From Algibacter miyuki (lineage in GTDB: Bacteria; Bacteroidota; Bacteroidia; Flavobacteriales; Flavobacteriaceae): 64,000 nt of DNA. Made by a program: the position numbers and the translations under genes. The notes under the pieces were generated by a model. That model made no database searches, was not told where the DNA came from, and saw only the letters and a list, made by a program, of their open reading frames with translations. Location: assembly GCF_042427745.1 (NCBI RefSeq), contig NZ_JBHMFA010000006.1. The stretch is one strand, 5' to 3'. Shown in pieces: positions 45,102-54,125 of the stretch. The first letter of the stretch is position 1. Every line of letters starts with the position of its first letter.

Positions 45102-46151
45102 TTATTTTTTACTCGGTGCAGTACCCGCTCCTACTGTTGCGTTTTTAAACCAGACTTCAGCATAACATCCATTGGCATATTGTTTTGCGATGTCTCCATT
45201 ATAAGTTTCAGATCCTGTACTCCAAACGATGTTATCTTCTGGGTTCTTGCCATTAGTTTGGTTATACGCACCTTGTTTAAAATTTTGTAATTCCCCAGCA
45301 TAAGCCTGGTCTCGTTCAACTCCATCACGACCAATTGCAGCGTATAATGTCCATATTTGTTCAGGAATATCTTCTTTTTTAGCAAATTCAGATTTTATCA
45401 AGTTTTTAGTGAATGTTTTGGTTTCGTGACCTTCACTCTTAAAAGTAAGATACATAATTCCATTATAAACATTTATTTCATAGCTGAATTCTTCTCCTAG
45501 AGCAATACCATCTTTTGGTTCTTCGGGTGATATCGTTGGACTCGACCCCACAACAGACATGTCATACCCCCAAACTGCGGTAGAATAATCCCATCTTCCA
45601 GAATTATCATCACCAGCTGTATTAATCTCATAATTCCAAAAAACAGAACCTTTGGTGTGGCCAGGGAATTTTTTATAAAAGATTTTTAAAGGCTCGTTTT
45701 CATGTCCTTCATTACCATGAATTTGTCCAACTACCACTGAATAAGAAGCGGCAACTCTTGCATCTCCAGACGTTGAAACATGCATTACTTTTAACGACCC
45801 CGTTAATTTACCGCCAGTTTCTGTAGTCCAATATTTTTTTTGTCCTAATTCTGTTCTCGTATTGCTGGAAGTTCGAGATGTAATCCCGGAATTTGGTGTT
45901 TTATATACTACCCAATCCGTTTTGTTATCATTTGTAACATAAAAATAATCTTTATGCTCAATATTGGCTAGTTCTTCAAACTTGGTTCCATCGCCACAGA
46001 GCATACGCCATTGATCCATAAATGGTATAACATCACTTGGATAAACAGTAGCTTTTGACTCTATTTTAGTCGTTTTTTGTGTAGTATCCCTGCAGCTATA
46101 ACTTAATGCTACAACAGCAAACATTGAAAAAAATAGTAATGATGATTTCAT
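45102..46151 (-). CDS. PL7 alginate lyase, lipoprotein (paralogue)
   Basis: The frame extends to 46226; the ATG at 46151 (MKSSLLFFSMFAVVALSYSC) gives a perfect lipoprotein signal with Cys20, so the product is 349 residues. PL7 motifs: RTEL at 99-102, QIH at 143-145 and FKQGAYNQ near 280. It shares long identical stretches with the enzyme at 40717-41817 (e.g. SGRWDYSTAVWG). It also carries QIH and so should prefer G-containing regions. It is the first gene of the run PL7-kinase/dehydrogenase-transporter-PL7 and lies 116 nt from the perfect operator. Confidence 0.93.
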   Translation of the reverse strand: MKSSLLFFSMFAVVALSYSCRDTTQKTTKIESKATVYPSDVIPFMDQWRMLCGDGTKFEELANIEHKDYFYVTNDNKTDWVVYKTPNSGITSRTSSNTRTELGQKKYWTTETGGKLTGSLKVMHVSTSGDARVAASYSVVVGQIHGNEGHENEPLKIFYKKFPGHTKGSVFWNYEINTAGDDNSGRWDYSTAVWGYDMSVVGSSPTISPEEPKDGIALGEEFSYEINVYNGIMYLTFKSEGHETKTFTKNLIKSEFAKKEDIPEQIWTLYAAIGRDGVERDQAYAGELQNFKQGAYNQTNGKNPEDNIVWSTGSETYNGDIAKQYANGCYAEVWFKNATVGAGTAPSKK

Positions 46152-46266
46152 AATTCTAAGATTCATTTTATATTTTCTATTCATTGTAACATTCATGATA
46201 TTAGATACTAATGAGTCACATTTCAAATTAACAATTGTAAAAAAGTGAACTTATTATGGTTAAAAA

Positions 46267-46299
46267 ATATTTGGTACACCAATCTGGTGTACCAAATAT
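46267..46299 (-). promoter_or_regulatory. Candidate GntR operator, perfect 15-bp inverted repeat
   Basis: Arms ATATTTGGTACACCA (46267-46281) and TGGTGTACCAAATAT (46285-46299) are perfect reverse complements separated by ATC. It is the longest and cleanest copy of a motif also seen at 40434 and 35549. It lies 116 nt upstream of the PL7 gene starting at 46151. The rest of 46152-46717 has no gene; the plus-strand promoter lies at 46642. Confidence 0.85.
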
Positions 46300-46641
46300 A
46301 ACAATAAATATTTATAAATGCTTACAAAAGAAAAAAAACTCATATGGTGAAGTAAAAATTATTCATTTCAATAAAAAAGCACAACGTTGCTCTTAAAAAT
46401 TTACTTTAAGTTATAAGCCTTGCGATTAATTAAACTGACTGGCTTCCATCATTTTAAACTTCAATAAATACCCCGTTCTAGGAAGAATACAACCATAACA
46501 TATTCATAATCAAATAAAAATAAATTTTATTCGTGCCTAAAAAGAAGAAAAACACGATTTATCAAACTTACATACTTGTAGAAAATATTTTTAAATTATC
46601 GATAAAGTCACTAATAAAACCGATTAAATGAAAAATAATTA

Positions 46642-46649
46642 TATATTTG
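46642..46649 (+). promoter_or_regulatory. Bacteroidota-type -7 promoter box
   Basis: TATATTTG fits the flavobacterial -7 consensus TAnnTTTG exactly and lies 68 nt upstream of the ATG at 46718. A convincing TTTG -33 partner is not visible. It would drive the T9SS-tail protein and perhaps the whole adhesin cassette. Confidence 0.5.
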
Positions 46650-46675
46650 ACAGAATATTATTTTAATATTCTATC
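46649..46675 (+). other. Palindromic stem-loop in the presumed 5' leader
   Basis: A 12-bp inverted repeat with one mismatch: GACAGAATATTA and TAATATTCTATC around a TTT loop. It starts at the last base of the -7 box and would be at the very start of the transcript. It could be a repressor site or a mRNA-stabilising hairpin; no T-run suggests termination. Confidence 0.5.
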
Positions 46676-46717
46676 AAATAACTTAACCAAACACCCAAAA
46701 AAACACCTAACCCTACT

Positions 46718-47221
46718 ATGAAACACGTTCTATTATTATGTTTTTGTTGTGCTTTTCTGCAGCAAGTTTCATCGCAATCCAACTCTATATTAAGATCTAC
46801 TACTGGAGTGTCTGGAGCTTCAAATGTTATTGTAAATGCTAATGAAACATATACTATCCAACAAAGTATTGGACAAACAAGTGCTATTGGTACTTTTAAT
46901 AATGACAATTACACGCTTAGGCAAGGGTTTATTCAACCTAATATTTTGTCTAAAATAGTAGAAAAAAATATTCCGATAAACCTACAGTTAACTTTATATC
47001 CAAATCCTTTTGACGAACAAATTTCTTTAGCCTTTACTGATAATATTAAAGGAGAAATAATTGTAACAGTATATAATATTCTTGGCGCTAAAGTATATAA
47101 CCATAACTATCAACCTCTTCAAAAAATAGATGTTAGGTTAGATTTGCTATCTACTGGAGAATATATTTTGAAAACCATTGCTAACAACAAGCAATTCATA
47201 ACCAAGATTATAAAAAAATAA
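46718..47221 (+). CDS. Small secreted protein with T9SS type A sorting domain
   Basis: A 167-residue protein with a signal peptide (MKHVLLLCFCCAFLQQVSSQ). The middle has GQTSAIGTFNNDNYTLRQGF. The last 80 residues form a type IX secretion C-terminal sorting domain: LTLYPNPFDEQISL (about 90), VYNILGAKVY and LSTGEYILKTIANNKQFITKIIKK. The sorting tail sends the protein through T9SS to the cell surface or medium. Only about 65 residues remain as cargo, so it may be a carrier or assembly partner. It opens the adhesin cassette and is followed 26 nt later by the barrel protein. Confidence 0.85.
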   Translation: MKHVLLLCFCCAFLQQVSSQSNSILRSTTGVSGASNVIVNANETYTIQQSIGQTSAIGTFNNDNYTLRQGFIQPNILSKIVEKNIPINLQLTLYPNPFDEQISLAFTDNIKGEIIVTVYNILGAKVYNHNYQPLQKIDVRLDLLSTGEYILKTIANNKQFITKIIKK

Positions 47222-47247
47222 CCCCCAATTTCATAAACCTATAAAAA

Positions 47248-47877
47248 ATGAACATTAAAAGGATCTTGCCATTAATATTGCTTTTTTCTATATCTACTGT
47301 TGTATCTGCACAACAAATATTTTTAGAAACAGGAAAAACCTCATCGTCATTCATCTATAAAAATTCGCAAGGTGTAGCATTTGAAAATTTACAAGCAACC
47401 AACCACACTTTTATGACCATGGGTTATAGAACTCAAGTTTTTGTTGAAAAATTAAAGACCTCTTTAAGTATTGGTTATTTCGGTTATGGAGCAACTGGAA
47501 GTGACCATACTTTGGAAGGAATTCTGGATTGGAATATTAACTATTTAGAAGTTAGTGGCGGTTTAGACTATAGTTTATATGCGATAAAGAAAACGGAGTT
47601 CTATTTAAAAGGCATGCTTTCTACCGGATTTTTTATTCAAGGCACACAAAGTTTAAATAATGAAATTATTAATCTTAAAAACACCGATGACTTCAATAAG
47701 ACCATGATTAGTTTTAAAACCGGAGCTGGTGTTTTACATTCTGTCTCAAAAGAATTATCATTATACATACAGTATTTATTCGGAAAAAGCGTAAACCAAG
47801 CTAATGATAATGAATCTTTAAAAATTAAAAGTCATAATGTTGGCTTTGGAGTGCTCATAGAATTATTCAACAAATAG
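47248..47877 (+). CDS. Probable outer-membrane beta-barrel protein
   Basis: A 209-residue protein with a signal peptide (LPLILLFSISTVVSAQQ). The mature part alternates polar and hydrophobic residues in beta strands: FMTMGYRTQVFVEKLK, LSIGYFGYGATG, LEVSGGLDYSLY, and ends LIELFNK, in line with an 8-strand barrel of the OmpA/OmpW size class. I recognise no specific family. It lies between the T9SS-tail gene and the giant repeat gene (26 and 67 nt gaps). It may help display or anchor the giant protein; that is inference from order. Confidence 0.6.
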   Translation: MNIKRILPLILLFSISTVVSAQQIFLETGKTSSSFIYKNSQGVAFENLQATNHTFMTMGYRTQVFVEKLKTSLSIGYFGYGATGSDHTLEGILDWNINYLEVSGGLDYSLYAIKKTEFYLKGMLSTGFFIQGTQSLNNEIINLKNTDDFNKTMISFKTGAGVLHSVSKELSLYIQYLFGKSVNQANDNESLKIKSHNVGFGVLIELFNK

Positions 47878-47944
47878 AATAAAACAATTTCAGTTAAAAG
47901 TCAACCATAAAATATACAAAGAACCTAACCTAACCAATAATCTT

Positions 47945-50900
47945 ATGAAAAAACTAATACTACTATTCTTACTTATTGCTGCTAATCTCCAGGGTTTTTC
48001 TCAAACTCCAGGAATTAGTTACCAAGCCGTAATTTTAAATCCTGACATAAAAGAACTTCCTGGCGCAAATGCTCAAACAAGTATTTTAGCTAATAGTGAA
48101 TTAATGGTTCGGTTTACCGTTATTGACGACCTCAACAATCACGAGTATCAAGAATACCATCAAACCACTACGGATGCTTATGGAATGATTAATTTACTTA
48201 TAGGACATGGAACGGCAACAACTTCTAATAATTTTGAAGATATTCAATGGACTGGGTTCGCTAAACAATTGAAAGTAGAAATTGATTTTTCAGGAATTGG
48301 TAATAATTTTACATCCTTAAGTGAGCAAGCACTTACTTTTATGCCGCAACCCGCAATTGGTCAAGATGCAAAGGCTATTTTGGGCAACACGGCAGGTATC
48401 ACAGGTGAATTAGCGAGAGCCAAAACTGCTGAAGCGGCAATTCAATTAGATGTAGATACTAATGAAACAGCTAGTAATACTGCCGATGCCACTTTACAAA
48501 GTAATATAGATACCGTTCAAGCCGATGTTAATGCAAATAAAACGGCTACAAACACAGCTATCGCTGCAGTACAATCTGACGTTAATGCAAACGAAACAGC
48601 TCGTAATTCTGCTGATGCCACTCTACAAAGTAATATAGATAGCGTTCAAGCCGATGTTAATGCAAATAAAACGGCTACAAACACAGCTATCGCTGCAGTA
48701 CAATCTGACGTTAATGCAAACGAAACAGCTAGTAATACTGCCGATGCCACTCTACAAAGTAATATAGATAGCGTTCAAGCTGATGTTAATGCAAATGAGA
48801 CGGCTACAAATAATAAATTAGATTTAAAAGTAGATAAAGTAACAGGAAAGGGTTTATCAACTGAAGATTACTCCACTACTGAAAAAACAAAATTAGCAGC
48901 TATTACAGGTTCTAATACAGGTGATCAAGATTTAAGTAGTTACGCAACCACCACAAATTTAGACCTAAAAGCAAATAGCGCTTCTCCTACTTTCACAGGA
49001 ACGGTTTCAGGAATCACTTCAAGCATGGTCGGTTTAGCAAATGTAGATAATACATCTGATGCCAATAAGCCAGTTTCAACAGCAACACAAACTGCTTTAG
49101 ACTCAAAAGTTGATAAAGTAACAGGAAAAGGTTTATCAACTGAAGATTACTCAACAACTGAAAAAACGAAATTAGCAGCTATCACAGGTTCCAATACAGG
49201 TGATCAAGATTTAAGTGGTTATGCAACAAACACGAATTTAGACTTAAAAGCAAATAGTGCTTCTCCTACTTTCACAGGAAGGGTTTCAGGAATAACTTCA
49301 AGCATGGTTGGATTAGCTAATGTAGATAATACAAGTGATGCTAATAAACCAGTTTCAACAGCAACACAAACTGCTTTAGATTCAAAAGTTGATAAAGTAA
49401 CAGGAAAGGGTTTATCAACTGAAGATTACTCCACTACTGAAAAAACAAAATTAGCAGCTATCACAGGTTCTAATACAGGTGATCAAGATTTAAGTAGCTA
49501 TGCAACAAACACGAATTTAGACTTAAAAGCAAATAGCGCTTCGCCTACTTTCACAGGAACAGTTTCAGGAATCACTTCAAGTATGGTCGGTTTAGCAAAT
49601 GTAGATAATACATCTGATGCTAATAAGCCAGTTTCAACAGCAACACAAACTGCTTTAGATTCAAAAGTTGATAAAGTAACTGGAAAGGGTTTATCAACTG
49701 AAGATTATTCAACAATTGAAAAAACAAAATTAGCTGCAATCACAGGTTCTAATACAGGTGATCAAGATTTAAGTAGCTATGCAACAAACACGAATTTAGA
49801 CTTAAAAGCAAATAGTGCTTCTCCTACTTTCACAGGAACGGTTTCAGGAATAACTTCAAGCATGGTTGGATTAGCTAATGTAGATAATACATCTGATGCT
49901 AATAAACCAGTTTCAACAGCAGGACAAACAGCTTTAGATTTAAAAGTAGATAAAGTAACAGGAAAAGGTTTATCAACTGAAGATTACTCAACAACTGAAA
50001 AAACGAAATTAGCAGCTATTACAGGTTCTAATACAGGTGATCAAGATTTAAGTAGCTATGCAACCACAACAAACTTAGATTTAAAAGCAAATAGCGCTTC
50101 TCCTACTTTCACAGGAACAGTTTCAGGGATCACTTCAAGTATGGTCGGTTTAGCAAATGTAGATAACACATCTGATGCCAATAAGCCAATTTCAACAGCA
50201 ACACAAACTGCTTTAGATTTAAAAGTTGATAAAGTAACAGGAAAGGGTTTATCAACTGAAGATTACTCCACTTCTGAAAAAACGAAATTAGCAGCTATTA
50301 CAGGTTCTAATACAGGTGATCAAGATTTAAGTGGTTATGCAACTACAACAAACTTAGATTTAAAAGCAAATAGCGCTTCTCCTACTTTCACAGGAACAGT
50401 TTCAGGAATAACTTCAAACATGGTTGGTTTAGCAAATGTAGATAACACATCTGATGCCAATAAGCCAGTTTCAACAGCAACACAAACTGCTTTAGACTCA
50501 AAAGTTGATAAAGTAACAGGAAAAGGTTTATCAACTGAAGATTACTCAACAACTGAAAAAACGAAATTAGCAGCTATTACAGGTTCTAATACAGGTGATC
50601 AAGATTTAAGTAGCTATGCAACCACCACAAATTTAGACCTAAAAGCAGACATCGCCTCACCTACTTTCACAGGAACCCCGCTAGCTCCAACAGCTACAGC
50701 AGGAACCAATACTACGCAAATTGCAACAACAGCCTTCGTTACATCACAAGTAGCTAATTATTTACCTCTGTCTGGAGGAGAACTTACAGGTGCATTATCT
50801 GGAACAACGGGTACTTTCTCTTCCTCTTTAGTTTCTGGGGGATTAAATTTACGAAATACCACTAAAGAATGGGCTTTAGGTTTTAATGGAGATGGTTTAG

Positions 50901-53900
50901 CATTACATCAAGGCGGATGTTGTAACAGGTTAACAATCGATACAGATGGTAATTTTGGAATTGGAGCCAATTATACACCTAGCTATAAACTAGATGTTGA
51001 AGGTGATGCTAGATTTACAAGTACAGTTACAGGTAATTCTTTCGTAAAATCAGGAGGAACCTCTTCTCAGTTTTTAAAGGGTGATGGCTCAGTTGATGCA
51101 ACTGCATATGCACCTTTAGCTTCTCCTACTTTCACAGGAACGGTTTCAGGAATCACTTCAAACATGGTTGGTTTAGGAAATGTAGATAACACATCTGATG
51201 CCAATAAGCCAGTTTCAACAGCAACACAAACTGCTTTAGATTTAAAAGTTGATAAAGTAACAGGAAAGGGTTTATCAACTGAAGATTATTCAACAATTGA
51301 AAAAACAAAATTAGCAGCTATCACAGGTTCCAATACAGGCGACCAAGATTTAAGTGGTTATGCAACAAACACGAATTTAGACCTAAAAGCAGACATCGCT
51401 TCACCAACTTTTACAGGAACGGTAAGTGGAATAACTTCAGCGATGGTCGGTTTAGCAAATGTAGATAATACAAGTGATGCTAATAAACCAGTTTCAACAG
51501 CAGGACAAACGGCTTTAGATTTAAAAGTTGATAAAGTAACAGGAAAGGGTTTATCAACTGAAGATTACTCCACTACTGAAAAAACGAAATTAGCAGCTAT
51601 CACAGGTTCTAATACAGGTGATCAAGATTTAAGTGGTTATGCAACTACAACAAACTTAGATTTAAAAGCAAATAGCGCTTCTCCTACTTTCACAGGAACG
51701 GTTTCAGGAATCACTTCAAACATGGTTGGTTTAGCAAATGTAGATAATACATCTGATGCCAATAAGCCAGTTTCAACAGCAACACAAACTGCTTTAGATT
51801 CAAAAGTTGATAAAGTAGCAGGAAAAGGTTTATCAACTGAAGATTATTCAACAATTGAAAAAACAAAATTAGCAGCTATTACAGGTTCTAATACAGGTGA
51901 TCAAGATTTAAGTAGCTATGCAACAAACTCGAATTTAGACCTAAAGGCAGACATCGCCTCGCCAACTTTTACAGGAACGGTAAGTGGAATAACTTCAGCG
52001 ATGGTCGGTTTGGCAAATGTAGATAATACATCGGATGCTAATAAACCAGTTTCAACAGCAGGACAAACGGCTTTAGATTTAAAAGCTAATTTAGATTCAC
52101 CAACCTTTACAGGTACGCCTTTAGCACCAACCGCTGTAGCAGGAACGAGTACAACGCAGTTGGCAACAACCGCATTTGTTTCTGAAGCTTTTGATACGGT
52201 GATTTCTAATGGTGTAGCGGCTCAGACACTAGCTATAGGTGATTTCGTTGGAGGTGGTGTTGTATTTTGGGTAGATCCAGTGGATAACTCAAAGGGGCTA
52301 GTTTGTTCTATTGATGACCAAAGCAATGGAATCCAATGGTACAACGGCTCATATTTAACCACCGGAGCAACCGGAACCGCTGTAGAAACAGGAGCAAGTA
52401 ACACGGATGCCATTATAGCCGTCCAAGGAGCTACAGAAACAAATTATGCAGCTGGTCTGGCAAGAGCATACAATGGAGGTGGCTTTACCGACTGGTATCT
52501 GCCCTCAAAAGACGAATTATATCAGATATCTATTAACAGAGCAGCTATTAATGGAATCATCATAACAAATGGAGGCGTCGATTTTGGTGGGGGTTCTAGT
52601 TCCTATTGGAGTTCTACGGAGACAGGTTCCAGTGCATGGGCATTGTTTTTCGGCAATCGTCATCAGCAGAGTTTTAATAAAAATTCTATCAGAAGGGTTC
52701 GTGCGGTTCGAGCTGTAGGTTTTCCAGCTATAAGTTCTTTAACTACAATTACGGCGGAACAAGCAGCACAAAATACAGCGATAGATTTAAAAGTAGATAA
52801 AGTAACAGGAAAGGGCTTATCAACTGAAGATTACTCAACCTCTGAAAAAACGAAATTAGCAGCGATCACAGGTTCCAATACAGGTGATCAAGATTTGAGT
52901 AGCTATGCAACAAACTCGAATTTAGATTTAAAAGCAAATATTGCATCACCAACCTTTACTGGAACAGTTACTATTCCATCTCTAATTGCAGGAACTTATA
53001 CGTTTCCATCAACTGATGGTACTACAGGTCAAGTATTAGCAACTAATGGCTCTGGTCTTTTAGCATGGAGTACCCCTGCTGCTGGCGCGACTAATATTAA
53101 TGAGTTGACCGATGCATTGGTAAGTAGCACTTCTTTATTTCTAGGTAATATTCCTAGTAACATAAACAATAGTGATGCAACGTATAATGTTGCTGTGGGT
53201 AAAGTAGCTTTAAATGCCATAACAATTGGAGATTTTAATGTTGCAATGGGCGAAGGAGCTCTAGAAACATTAACTACTGGAAGCAATAATGTGGCTTTGG
53301 GTTATAATACGTTAGTACGCAACGAGGCAGGAAATCATAATACAGCCGTTGGTTGGAATGCTTTGGAAAAAAACACGGTCAATTATAATACTGCATATGG
53401 CTATTCCGCTTTAAGAAAAACCAATACAGGAACGCAAAATACAGCAACCGGACCTTATGCCTTGTTTTATAACACCACAGGAGGTTATAATACCGCAAAT
53501 GGAATGGAATCCTTGTATGCAAATAGTACCGGAAATTATAATACAGCATATGGTTATAACTCTCTTGGTCAGAATACAACTGGTAGTTATAATGTTGCAA
53601 TGGGAGAAAGCGCAGGAAAATACACGCAAAATGGTACTAACTCGAATCAAGTTGGGTCTTATAACGTATTTATTGGAGCTAATTCTAAATCTTTAACATC
53701 AAGTAATCAAAACCAAATTGTTATTGGATACGATGCCATAGGTGGAGGATCTAACACTATTCAATTGGGGAATACATCTATCACAGATGTAAATACAAGT
53801 GGAGCAATTACTGCCCTTTCCTATATCAAATCTGGAGGTACATCTTCTCAGTATTTAATGGCAGATGGTTCTGTTTCAACAGGAGCTGCAGCAGTTAGAG

Positions 53901-54118
53901 AAGTTGCTGATGAATTTACTGCAACAGCAAGCCAAACAAGTTTCACCTTAACACAAGCACCATCACCAAACAGCAAAGTAAAAATGTATATAAACGGTAT
54001 AAGAATTAGTAATACTGCTTATAGCACAAGCGGAGTAACTTTAACTTATCTGCCTGCAAATAATGGCGGGTATGCTTTAGCTTCAGGAGATAGAATTCAA
54101 TTCGATTTTTATTATTAA
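47945..54118 (+). CDS. Giant tail-fibre-like repeat adhesin with DUF1566-type domain
   Basis: A 2,057-residue secreted protein with signal peptide (to about 20, GFSQ). Residues 20-145 form a compact N-terminal domain. Residues about 152-293 are heptad-like repeats (ATLQSNID.VQADVNAN...). From about 296 there are 11 copies of a 93-residue unit (VDKVTGKGLSTEDYS ... NVDNTSDANKPVSTA), a pattern common in phage tail fibres and Bacteroidota fibre proteins. A spacer with SYKLDVEGDARFTSTVTG (about 915-1058) splits the array. A DUF1566/Lcl-type domain spans about 1424-1593 (WYLPSKDELY, YWSSTETG, RRVRAVRAV). Residues about 1739-1951 are YadA-head-like GxNNxAxG repeats, and a beta domain ends in FDFYY. 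No T9SS sorting tail is present. Probable surface fibre for adhesion; ligand unknown. Confidence 0.85.
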   Translation: MKKLILLFLLIAANLQGFSQTPGISYQAVILNPDIKELPGANAQTSILANSELMVRFTVIDDLNNHEYQEYHQTTTDAYGMINLLIGHGTATTSNNFEDIQWTGFAKQLKVEIDFSGIGNNFTSLSEQALTFMPQPAIGQDAKAILGNTAGITGELARAKTAEAAIQLDVDTNETASNTADATLQSNIDTVQADVNANKTATNTAIAAVQSDVNANETARNSADATLQSNIDSVQADVNANKTATNTAIAAVQSDVNANETASNTADATLQSNIDSVQADVNANETATNNKLDLKVDKVTGKGLSTEDYSTTEKTKLAAITGSNTGDQDLSSYATTTNLDLKANSASPTFTGTVSGITSSMVGLANVDNTSDANKPVSTATQTALDSKVDKVTGKGLSTEDYSTTEKTKLAAITGSNTGDQDLSGYATNTNLDLKANSASPTFTGRVSGITSSMVGLANVDNTSDANKPVSTATQTALDSKVDKVTGKGLSTEDYSTTEKTKLAAITGSNTGDQDLSSYATNTNLDLKANSASPTFTGTVSGITSSMVGLANVDNTSDANKPVSTATQTALDSKVDKVTGKGLSTEDYSTIEKTKLAAITGSNTGDQDLSSYATNTNLDLKANSASPTFTGTVSGITSSMVGLANVDNTSDANKPVSTAGQTALDLKVDKVTGKGLSTEDYSTTEKTKLAAITGSNTGDQDLSSYATTTNLDLKANSASPTFTGTVSGITSSMVGLANVDNTSDANKPISTATQTALDLKVDKVTGKGLSTEDYSTSEKTKLAAITGSNTGDQDLSGYATTTNLDLKANSASPTFTGTVSGITSNMVGLANVDNTSDANKPVSTATQTALDSKVDKVTGKGLSTEDYSTTEKTKLAAITGSNTGDQDLSSYATTTNLDLKADIASPTFTGTPLAPTATAGTNTTQIATTAFVTSQVANYLPLSGGELTGALSGTTGTFSSSLVSGGLNLRNTTKEWALGFNGDGLALHQGGCCNRLTIDTDGNFGIGANYTPSYKLDVEGDARFTSTVTGNSFVKSGGTSSQFLKGDGSVDATAYAPLASPTFTGTVSGITSNMVGLGNVDNTSDANKPVSTATQTALDLKVDKVTGKGLSTEDYSTIEKTKLAAITGSNTGDQDLSGYATNTNLDLKADIASPTFTGTVSGITSAMVGLANVDNTSDANKPVSTAGQTALDLKVDKVTGKGLSTEDYSTTEKTKLAAITGSNTGDQDLSGYATTTNLDLKANSASPTFTGTVSGITSNMVGLANVDNTSDANKPVSTATQTALDSKVDKVAGKGLSTEDYSTIEKTKLAAITGSNTGDQDLSSYATNSNLDLKADIASPTFTGTVSGITSAMVGLANVDNTSDANKPVSTAGQTALDLKANLDSPTFTGTPLAPTAVAGTSTTQLATTAFVSEAFDTVISNGVAAQTLAIGDFVGGGVVFWVDPVDNSKGLVCSIDDQSNGIQWYNGSYLTTGATGTAVETGASNTDAIIAVQGATETNYAAGLARAYNGGGFTDWYLPSKDELYQISINRAAINGIIITNGGVDFGGGSSSYWSSTETGSSAWALFFGNRHQQSFNKNSIRRVRAVRAVGFPAISSLTTITAEQAAQNTAIDLKVDKVTGKGLSTEDYSTSEKTKLAAITGSNTGDQDLSSYATNSNLDLKANIASPTFTGTVTIPSLIAGTYTFPSTDGTTGQVLATNGSGLLAWSTPAAGATNINELTDALVSSTSLFLGNIPSNINNSDATYNVAVGKVALNAITIGDFNVAMGEGALETLTTGSNNVALGYNTLVRNEAGNHNTAVGWNALEKNTVNYNTAYGYSALRKTNTGTQNTATGPYALFYNTTGGYNTANGMESLYANSTGNYNTAYGYNSLGQNTTGSYNVAMGESAGKYTQNGTNSNQVGSYNVFIGANSKSLTSSNQNQIVIGYDAIGGGSNTIQLGNTSITDVNTSGAITALSYIKSGGTSSQYLMADGSVSTGAAAVREVADEFTATASQTSFTLTQAPSPNSKVKMYINGIRISNTAYSTSGVTLTYLPANNGGYALASGDRIQFDFYY
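48460..48825 (+). repeat. Coiled-coil coding repeats, 132-bp period
   Basis: Near-identical 132-bp (44-residue) units encode (S/T)ADATLQSNID(S/T)VQAD ... NTAIAAVQSDVNANETA. Two full units and a partial third are seen. The heptad-like pattern suggests a trimeric coiled-coil stalk in the giant protein. Confidence 0.8.
48830..50676 (+). repeat. Tandem 279-bp repeat array, first block (7 units)
   Basis: Unit starts fall at 48830, 49109, 49388, 49667, 49946, 50225 and 50504, exactly 279 bp apart. Each unit encodes 93 residues; the seventh is cut at SPTFTG. Units are nearly identical in DNA, with variants such as STTEKT/STIEKT/STSEKT and SATNTN/TTTN, which implies recent duplication or gene conversion. 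Confidence 0.95.
51119..52113 (+). repeat. 279-bp repeat array, second block (3 units)
   Basis: Unit starts at 51248, 51527 and 51806, again 279 bp apart, preceded by a partial unit from 51119. They are the same 93-residue unit as the first block, separated from it by the SGGELTGALSG/DVEGDARF spacer. One copy has VDKVAGKG instead of VDKVTGKG. Confidence 0.93.
52793..52963 (+). repeat. Isolated 11th repeat unit, partial
   Basis: A further copy of the same unit begins at 52793, after the DUF1566-type domain, and continues to SPTFTG before switching to TVTIPSLIAGTY. The lectin-like domain is therefore inserted inside the repeat stalk rather than placed at its end. Confidence 0.85.
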
Positions 54119-54125
54119 AAAATTA

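Noticed and set aside
48830..50676. Regularly spaced direct repeats that could suggest a CRISPR array
   Set aside because: The period is 279 bp, a multiple of three, and the repeats are in frame inside one open reading frame without unique spacers.
52222..53650. Several open frames on the strand opposite to the giant repeat gene
   Set aside because: They are shadows of low-complexity coding sequence with no start signals, domains or signal peptides.
47945..54118. Prophage tail module
   Set aside because: The tail-fibre-like repeats are alone; no portal, tape-measure, baseplate, terminase or integrase genes are nearby, and the protein has a secretion signal.
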